Below, in pieces: positions 56,576 through 64,000 of a stretch of 64,000 bases of DNA (its first letter is position 1; each line of letters begins with the position of its first letter). Under the pieces are notes generated by a model. It made no database searches and was not told the DNA's origin. It saw nothing but the letters and a program-made list of their open reading frames with translations. A program made the translations under genes and the position numbers. Source of the DNA: Pteria penguin. Its lineage: Eukaryota > Mollusca > Bivalvia > Pterioida > Pteriidae. The stretch is from the NCBI GenBank assembly GCA_035048485.1, contig CM068590.1:6578329-6642328 (forward strand). Direction: 5' to 3'.

Positions 56576-57161
56576 GGTTAGATTCTTGGTAATAACCCAA
56601 GCACGTGACCGACCGATCTATAACAGTTATTTTCGTAGTAACAAAATATTGTTAAGGAAAAAGAGGAGTTACTGGCTCAGTTATGTGGCAGATGTCACCA
56701 TAGAGCTATACAATACATGAATATGAATAATATACTAGAACATATAACATATTACAAAAATATTTGATTGTAGTGCAATTACGATACCGACTTAGGACGG
56801 TCATTTAATTTGACAAAAGCCAAACAAATGGTGTGGTTAACCGGTTTACGGGCCCACCTTCCTACTCACCGTAACAGCAGAACAATCAAGGGACGTACAT
56901 TTAAAAATTTATAAATAATCCTCCATGTAAAGAACAAGGGTCAACAGGTATCGCATATTGAGAGGTCATAAAAATATAAACACGTAAGGTATTGTAAAAC
57001 ACATAATGGTATAAAAATATATGCGACATCAACATGATAAACCGTGCTCTGCCAGTCTGAAAGCGAGCTAAGACCCTAGATCTGTAGGAGTCCCAACTAA
57101 CAGTCAGAGGGGACGAGGTTCAGGACCATGTCTCCTCTGAAAGAGGTTTGGACAAGGCCCG

Positions 57162-59702
57162 TCATATAGTCCCCACCGACCTGTTAGTCAGCGTGCAACG
57201 TTCAAGTAAAAGTCTGCATAAGGCTGTAGAGGGGCCAAATACAAGACCTATAGTCTTTTTGATGATCTCAATATCATATTGTCTATTTAGAAGACGTTTG
57301 ACTATTTTATTACACGAAAAAAAAATAACGTTATCGGAGCCTTTTACTTTCCTTGGTTTATATACGAGATCACCGTAAAAATAGGGATGGGAAATTCCAT
57401 TGGATACATACTGTTGAAAAGAAGTATTTCCAAATTTAGATAGAAGTTCTGAATAAGATCTGAAGAATTTGCCGAATGTTTTTCTTAGCTTGTGATATCT
57501 GTAACCCTGAGTTAAAATTTTAGTAGTAATTTGTAAATTTCGTTTATGAAAGTCCAAAACATCGGTGCAGCCTCTGACAAATCGAACTAATTGAGATATA
57601 TAGGTACCATATGATGGGAGTCGAGGGACATCGCCATCCAAGTAAGGGAAATTTACAATAGGAAATCCAAAATCCTCACGTTTATCATAAATATTAGTAT
57701 ATATTAGGTGGTTGATAATTTTGATGTTTAAATCTAAGAAAGGTCTAGATTTATCTCAAGTATTAGCTTTATTCAATGTGAGCTCTGGTGGATATATTTC
57801 TGATATAAATTGTTCGAATTCAGGGTTGTCGATAACCAAAATGTCATCCAGATATCTGCAAGTATTATTAAATTTGTCAATGAGGTCAAAACGTTTTGAT
57901 TTTTGAATAGAAACCATAAAATCCCTCTCATAACAACAAAGAAATAAATCTGCTATCAGAGGCGCGCAGTTAGTACCCATAGGAATCCCAACTATTTGTT
58001 GATATATCTTGCCATCAAATTGCACAAAAATATTATTCATGAGAAAATCTAGTGCTTTACATAATTCCTTGCAAGTCCAGTATTTATATGAAGTATATTG
58101 TTTGTTGGAAAAGAATCCGGAGTTATTGGAAGTACATATGTAAGTTTTAGATTCTCTGTGAAAACACCATTGTATAAGAGACAGCAACTTGCTTTTAATC
58201 AAATTATGAGAAAGAGATGTATAAAGTGTAGAAAAATCAACTGTAGAAATTTCAGTCGCTTTGAAATTTAGCAAAAGAAGTTTGTCTATAACTTCATGAG
58301 AATTTTTAATCGACCAAAAGTAATTGATGTTACTATTATGAAATGCGACATCACAATATTTGATAATATGATCTTTTATAGCAGTTAGAGCAGACGTAAT
58401 ATGCTTCGATAGTACCGTAGTAGAGCAGTGGTTAGAATTAGATATGAAACGTGATTTATATGGACTTTTATGTAGTTTTGGGAGCCAATATATGGTTGGT
58501 AGATCAGATTTATCAGTTTTAATTTTGAAGTCGGACATGGTCATGAAGTGATCGTGCAATGTGCTGTCTTTTGAGGTAGGGCTTTCCACATATGTATGAG
58601 TGGAGTTTAATTCGTTTTTAAGTACTTCAGTATAATATAGTTTTCAAACAACTATTATGTTATTACCTGCTTTATCAGCAGGAACAAAGACATATTTAGC
58701 ATGTAAGTCAGCTATCTTCTTTTTAATAGAATTTGCCGTCAATGTATTATGCTTTTGAAATAAATGCGGATTTTCCGTAAAGTTCTTAATACGGATATCG
58801 ACAATTCTTAAAATATCGTATTTCCAATCATTAAGAGCATGAACCTTTACCTGTTCTTTTTTACACCAACGTTTACAATATGTAGTTAAAGCATCTTCTA
58901 TAACGTCATGGCATTTATTAAAATCTATCCTGGACGGTAACCTATATTTAGGTCCTTTTCCAAAAAGGGTGCGCAATTTCTTGTCCGAAATACAGTTTAG
59001 ATCACCAGTAATAATATGACCTGCCGGTGTATAAACATATTTAGAATTTTCACAAGAACACGACGAAGGAATAGAGTCTGAAACATCAGGGTTAGATGTA
59101 ACTTTATTATAATTTAAAATAAGATTTCATATAGGCTTTTCGTACTGGTAACAAATAAGTGGAGGTTCTAAGTTCTCAAAATATTGGGGGATTTTAGATG
59201 TGACTCTATGATCACGGAAAATATTAGAAATGTTAAGTAGATCGAAGCCTTTATTAATAAATTTAATTTTGAGAAATTGCTGCTTGGGTGGAAGAGACGA
59301 AATACGAGGAAAGAGTTTATTATATGAAAATAAAATGATCAAATTGAGTTTATATCAATCAGAATTGCGATTGCGTAAACTTCGAAGATCAGCGTCGTCC
59401 AGGATAGGTTTCAATTTATTTACCGGAATAGAGGATAGTGCATGCAAAAGTTCATGACGGCCATTATTTTTTGCGATAAATAGAAGATCGTTTAATGACC
59501 TATTTAAACGATTACGTTTTCTGATGTTATGATTACGGCGACGACCATGTGAACTACGTTTTCTAATAGTTTTATGTCTTAATGTGAAAATATTGATCTT
59601 ATTCTGACGAGAAGAAATATTACCTTGTCGATATATTTGGTCGTTGAGACCGAGAGGATATGGGGTTTGTAGTTGTTTAATCCAGTAGAGCTCGGTTTCC
59701 AT
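57162..59702 (-). CDS. Naiad polyprotein frame (GIY-YIG tail, CxC linker, RT), probable selenoprotein, partial
   Basis: The frame begins inside the element. KRLMETELYWIKQLQT..PLGLN is the conserved C-terminal part of the GIY-YIG endonuclease. The linker has the CSC motif. FVPADKAGNNIIVV precedes the RT proper: YWLPKLHK, STVDFSTLYTSL, GIPMGTNCAPLIADLF and the catalytic RYLDDILVI. PSYGTYISQLVRF and GYRYHKLRKTF follow. TGA codons lie at 59355-59357, 59127-59129, 58644-58646 and 57756-57758; that at 57162-57164 is taken as the stop but could also be internal. The third falls right after NNIIVV, where I expect Cys in relatives. UGA as selenocysteine is known in clam Naiads. A SECIS was not convincingly found by eye. 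One frameshift at an A run near 59715 separates the upstream GIY-YIG part. Confidence 0.65.
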
Positions 59703-59926
59703 AAGTCGTTTTTAACATCTGATGTCGTATCACCTGGTAATTTAGAGATATTTTCTACTGGAGTTATTTTGACATTGTTAATATTATGTTGGTATTTATT
59801 AAAGTGGTTATAAAGAAAATTCTGGTATTTACGTCGTGAATTATTACGAATTTTATAGGAATGATTCCGAAAACGTTGTTTCAAAGTTGTTAAAAAATAT
59901 GGAGCATTTTCTTTTTTCAAAGGCAA
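59579..59926 (-). pseudogene. GIY-YIG endonuclease remnant of the Naiad element
   Basis: This segment is in a different frame from the RT. It encodes TLKQRFRNHSYKI...LYNHFNKYQHNINNVKITPVE, the middle of a GIY-YIG nuclease including the conserved Arg and the H..H stretch. It runs into the RT frame at a five-A run near 59715, where one missing base would restore continuity. The GIY and YIG strands themselves are not visible upstream. Confidence 0.65.
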
Positions 59927-59950
59927 GTCGTTTGGTTTCTTCTTTTACGC

Positions 59951-60454
59951 GAAACCTTAATAATTCTAATTTAACGGAGGCGGCACCTGTCTGATGCATG
60001 GCTTCATAATTTTACCTTTGCCAGCGGAGTAGCGCCCTTTACGCAAAAACGCAACTAAACACACAAAAATTGTAGGACATAGTTTTGTTAAAACTATTCA
60101 GACTCATTAATGACACCAATCTGAACATAAAACTGAGTATTTTGAGATTTCATCACACCTTCCGTATATTACGTTGGAGAATGCATTATTGTATTGCTTT
60201 TGATAGATTTTTTGTTCCTTAAATGGTTGTCAGGTTATGAGGGATTGAATGCTTTTGACATTCAGATTAAAACCAAAGCTCCGTAGTAGGTGCTGAAAAT
60301 CTAATTTTAGCACTGTAAATCCCATCACCATCTAATTCAGTATAGTATCACATTTTAAAAGATATTTTCATGCAATTCTGCAATACCTCCTGTTCATAGA
60401 AACACTTTAACACCTTCCGTATTTCACACATGTATGAACATATTTACTTTCTTA
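59951..60454. other. Non-coding interval left of SINE
   Basis: No gene. 59980-60040 has a SINE family 1 fragment. 60270-60420 is an inverted relative of 10310-10460. Confidence 0.35.
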
Positions 60455-60640
60455 ATGGAGGGGATCTATCTCAGTATGTAGTGTTTTTGACCCAAGAGAT
60501 CTAAGGTTCGAATTCTGTCGGCGGCTCCTCAGATGATGCAACAATACTGTGGATTGTGCAGATACACATGATATGACACATACCACCCCTCCTCTTCTTC
60601 CACTGATTATGGTTAGGTAGCGTATATAAAAGTATATATG
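60455..60640 (+). mobile_element. tRNA-derived SINE (family 3)
   Basis: B-box GGTTCGAATTC (60505-60515). The body is shared with 35871-36040. Confidence 0.6.
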
Positions 60641-62238
60641 TCTCAGGATCGCATTTGGATCCATTAAGACAGTCACATAAGTAAATCATACGAATATAGG
60701 TATATGTTTAACAATTTTATTCTTTCGTCATGAAGATACAAAAGCAGCCTAAATTAAATAAATATAGTTTATCTACATATTCCCACACAAACGCGCACGC
60801 ACTCATTAATACACATTACATATATCCAGGAATTATCACCTTTTTATTAAAATATTACGGAATTTGAAAAATTAGCTTATACATTGTAATTTATTAAATA
60901 AAATACTTAAGCTAAGTTTAATAAATGTAAACTTACCATTTAGACCACAAGTTCCCGTAAGAAGAATTTATAGTATCATGCAAATTTAAAACTATCTGCT
61001 AAGCTTATAGTCAGGTAAATGTGTCTGATCAGAAGCAATAAATTCACCAGAGAGGGATAACGTCATAATCTAAAACAACTTTTTAACTGTCTCTCTGTCT
61101 CTCTCTGTCTGTCTGTCACAACAAGATAATAATAGAAAACCTACGGATACAAGTTTAAATGCAACAAATTACAATCCACTTAATCTAGTATAGCACAACG
61201 GATGTTTATCTAGTAGTAGATCCAAAATATTATAACATACTATAAATATGTAAATTGAACCTCTGTGACACAAAGAGTAATTCAAGGGAAACTCAAAATG
61301 TAGCACATCCACGATTACCCACTGTAACATTGGCCATTGACTTTTGGTATTGTTCTCCTCTCCCAAAGTTTCCCAGGTTTCCTTTAAAAGTGTTTTGTGT
61401 AAGAGAATTTGTCGTGTACAAAGTGTATGAATCATGACATATGGGCATCAGATTTTATGAATACAAAAGTACATGACCATCAATCAATTATTTATGGAAG
61501 GTAAGTATTGATTGATATAATTCGTCTGAAACGTAAAGTAATGAGTTGCGACTAATTTTAGTCCAAGAATTATAATGCTTTCCTTCCTAACTATATCTTC
61601 TTTTCCGTTACATTGTGTTCTTTTTTGACATAAACTTTGATACCCTCCTAAAATTGAGCTCATCCCATATATATCAACAGCATACAGAAGAGTCGGTAAG
61701 GTCAAGATTGATCCATAGACCTCTCGCGCTAAGAAGCTACTCAATGATAAACACCGTCTCCACAATGTTCCTCATACTAAAGTTGTATATTCAAATTGCC
61801 CCAATGTTATATTATCCATTTTGATATGCCCAATCCCTTTAAATCTATACTTTAAAACCAGGTACCTGGTCTCTCCTCTGAATTTTAGGAGTCCGTGAAT
61901 GTAATGTCCGCTGTGGAACATTATTGTTATAATCATAGTCATGTGATACCAATTACTTCGTATATTGCATTGGAGGACACATTCCACCTCTCAAGATATT
62001 TCGGATGCACTATCATTTTTTGTTTTGATATTACTACTTGGTGATCTTATCTACGTTCTCATTCAAGATAAAACGTATTAGTAAACACAATACACATAAG
62101 ATTATGCTTGTATTTTATTCATTCAAACAACTTCTTGTACATACAGGATACAATAAGAACAAGGGAACTGAATAAAATGTTCTTTTCCATCATGATGTGC
62201 TATATACATATACATATTCCTAAACAACACGGAGCGTC
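60641..62238. other. Downstream flank of copy G
   Basis: No gene. 61580-61990 follows the family downstream flank seen at 7051-7593 and 36710-37365, including one copy of the 50-bp minisatellite unit near 61450. A CTCT/CTGT tract lies near 61088. Confidence 0.4.
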
Positions 62239-63295
62239 TCAGTATTTCTCTATTTTCACTAGTCCATTCCTCATCCCGATCCACGCCTGTCTCTCACTGT
62301 CTACATCAATCAACCGTGACGTCTTCAGCCCACGTGGTTGTATATACTGGAGGAATTCGCCAACATTATCCAGGACATCTGTTGTTGTCCACATCAGTAA
62401 TAAGGACGCGGACACTAATGTCTGTAGTAACGTCCTGTGTGTATAATGATGAGGCATCGGATCCTGTATACTGGTACCGTAGTCTGCGGTCTTTATCAAA
62501 TGCTAGCAGTTTTCTTCTAAGTGTGTCAATAACGTAAAGATCCTTGTTGACTTTATTCACATGTGCTCTATATGGAAAAAAACCACTCTGGATCAAGTTC
62601 ATGTATAATGTCCCCATCACAATTGTACTGGATTACTCGGTGATCCCAGTAATGCGATGTAACTGTTACGTAGTTTAATTGCGAGGTGACTGCTGCGATA
62701 GGGTTAGAAAAGCTATCATATATCGGCGATATCAAGCTTGTGTTCCAATAAACTGATGTTACTTATTTGTACAAGTTCCTCTAGTTGTCTTATATGTCTT
62801 TTGAATGTTTCCTCATATTTGTCATTGGTTGCTCTCTTTTCTGTTTGAAGCGTCATTTCTTGGTTCTTCGCCAATTTCTCTAGGCTCCATCCGTGCTATG
62901 TCTAAGTCATTATCTACGGTTTTATGAATACGAGCCGCATACGTTACTTATTCTTAGTCATTTTTTTCGATGACGTCTTTATACCCATATGCGTCTGCTT
63001 CGTCCAAAAGAAATTTCCATTCCGCCATACATTCTTGAAAAGGCCCCTTTAACTTTTGTGTATAGTTTATTTTCTGATTGCATCTTCAATTTCTTCTAAA
63101 TCATGCCCCTTATGTGATGTTATGGAACATTTCACACAACATGCTTCATTGTAAGTAATGTACCAACATAAATTTTTATTTTCAGTGAGTATCTTACATG
63201 TTCGTTTTCTTCTTTTTGAATATAACGCAAACTCGTATGTTCGTCTTTTCTTCTAGAATTTCTCTTTACACCCTTTACAAAGGGCACACTCGCAA
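62239..63295 (-). pseudogene. B-box/NHL gene copy G, decayed and 5'-replaced
   Basis: C-terminal blades ending KIEKY are recognisable from 62239 to about 62660, in two frames. Roughly half the propeller and the linker are deleted between 62660 and 62690. The coiled-coil part (62690-63080) and B-box 2 region (63085-63200) follow with many indels. B-box 1 survives only as CECALCKGCK at 63265-63293. Sequence further 5' is replaced by the tetranucleotide tract at 63296-63438. No functional product is possible. Confidence 0.8.
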
Positions 63296-63438
63296 TGTAT
63301 GTATGTATGTGTGTATGTATGTATGTATGTATGTATGTATGTATGTATGTATGTATGTATGTATGTATGTATGCAGACATACATACATACAGATATACAT
63401 ACATACATACATACATACATACAAACATACATACATAC
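63296..63438. repeat. (GTAT)n-(ACAT)n palindromic microsatellite
   Basis: About 75 bp of GTAT units turn into about 60 bp of ATAC/ACAT units. The tract lies where B-box 1 and the start codon of copy G should be. Confidence 0.95.
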
Positions 63439-63459
63439 CGTCTCTGATGTCACAATAAT

Positions 63460-63780
63460 AGTTATATTAGCAATGTCCTACCTTTAGGGTTGTCTATAAC
63501 CTGGATATCCTGATCAACATTCTAACTTCTGTTTTGCTCCTTGTTAGTAGCTGGTTACTATGGGCGTAGATATGTAACAGATAAAAGGTCAATGTGCAAT
63601 TTTAAAAACGAAAGTACTATAAAGGCATACAGTTGCCTGATTTGTCAAAGATTCAATCACATCAGAGATATATTCTCCTTGATGGGAATTCTCTCCTCTA
63701 ATACCTGAATGAGCACTTTAACGTTGAAATTAGAGATGGTCATACAAGGGAATCTCCAATATTCATATCGAGGCTCATCA
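63460..63780 (-). promoter_or_regulatory. Conserved upstream module of copy G
   Basis: Sister of the modules of copies A, C and D. AACGAAAG is kept (63607-63614). The kappaB-like site reads GGGAATCTCC (63748-63757), still within the GGGRNNYYCC consensus. It is only ~0.2-0.5 kb from the gene remnant because the 5' part is lost. Confidence 0.4.
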
Positions 63781-64000
63781 TTATTGATCTAGTCCTGTGT
63801 TTAGCTCTGTTAGTTACACCTTTCAAATGAAATAAATTATGAGATTCGGCAAAGTAACGTGTTTATATACTTCTTTGAAGAGAGAGAGAGAAAGAAAGAA
63901 GGGGGTTGAATAGGCAAGAAACATATTTCGCTATACATATATTTCGTTAAAAACAACATGAAAAATAACTAATAATAAAGTAAATAATAATCAGTAATAA
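63781..64000. other. Window end, non-coding
   Basis: Flank similar to about 16640-16690 ('gagattcggcaaag', 'gagagagag'). AT-rich; no gene. Confidence 0.3.

Larger units (their letters stand above)
56657..59950 (-). mobile_element. Naiad-type Penelope-like element with N-terminal GIY-YIG domain and in-frame TGA codons
   Basis: Order on the minus strand: GIY-YIG remnant (59926-59600), linker with a CxC motif (CSC, 59060-59052), reverse transcriptase (58590-57760), post-RT segment (57755-57162), 3' UTR (to 56657). An endonuclease N-terminal to the RT plus a CxC linker is the permuted plan of Naiads, not of classic Penelope elements. The 5' end, with the GIY and YIG strands, is missing or frame-shifted, as in 5'-truncated insertions. 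From 59702 to 57162 one frame of 847 codons has four internal TGA and no TAA or TAG. A fragment of the 3' UTR occurs at 6252-6727 and a decayed copy at 49880-52345. Confidence 0.8.

Noticed and set aside
63132..63487. YVCM- and HTYI-repeat frames
   Set aside because: Translations of the tetranucleotide microsatellite.

Overview
The window looks like AT-rich nuclear DNA of a bivalve mollusc, most likely a clam. The reasons are a tandem family of B-box/NHL genes without RING, several tRNA-derived SINEs, hairpin-capped tandem repeats, hammerhead-ribozyme repeats, a chromodomain Ty3/gypsy element, and a Penelope-like element (PLE) of Naiad type whose frame is broken only by TGA codons. Selenocysteine-encoding Naiads are known from clams and spiders. 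Nothing here suggests bacterial or organelle DNA.

Layout. 1-2214: the 3' part of an intronless gene with a zinc-finger-like motif and a C-terminal TatD-like nuclease domain, one of whose metal ligands is changed. 2.9-20 kb: four members of the B-box/NHL family on the minus strand (2931-4536 broken, 9131-9657 fragment, 12089-12921 truncated, 13884-14876 open but lacking B-box 2 and coiled coil). Between them lie a 5'-truncated L1/Tx1-like LINE with 15-bp target duplications, MITEs, palindromes, a SINE with 12-bp target duplications and a 1.1-kb block present twice. 20.7-25.6 kb: gene-poor, with microsatellites, a 65-bp minisatellite and a hairpin-capped repeat. 25607-33406: a 7.8-kb Ty3/gypsy element on the minus strand, with 172-bp LTRs differing at one base and a 4-bp target duplication. 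34-47 kb: an inverted array of 21-24-bp repeats, a 0.58-kb MITE, a broken family copy (37366-38935) and more hairpin-capped repeats. 47.7-49.3 kb: a full-length plus-strand family copy stopped by one TGA. 49.9-52.3 kb: a decayed Naiad relic interrupted by a hammerhead-bearing repeat. 53783-55396: the only complete family gene (537 aa). 56.7-59.95 kb: the better Naiad copy. 62.2-63.3 kb: a broken family copy whose 5' end is replaced by a tetranucleotide microsatellite.

The main theme is birth and death of an innate-immune-like B-box/NHL family, in repeat units of several kb that include upstream and downstream flanks. Five copies keep a related upstream block with an IRF-like half-site and/or a GGGAATTCCC-like kappaB site. 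The one complete gene has lost that block. The most interesting mobile element is the Naiad, with an 847-codon frame carrying four internal TGA codons and no TAA or TAG, as expected for a selenoprotein retroelement. Calls are by eye from sequence; no alignment or database search was run.
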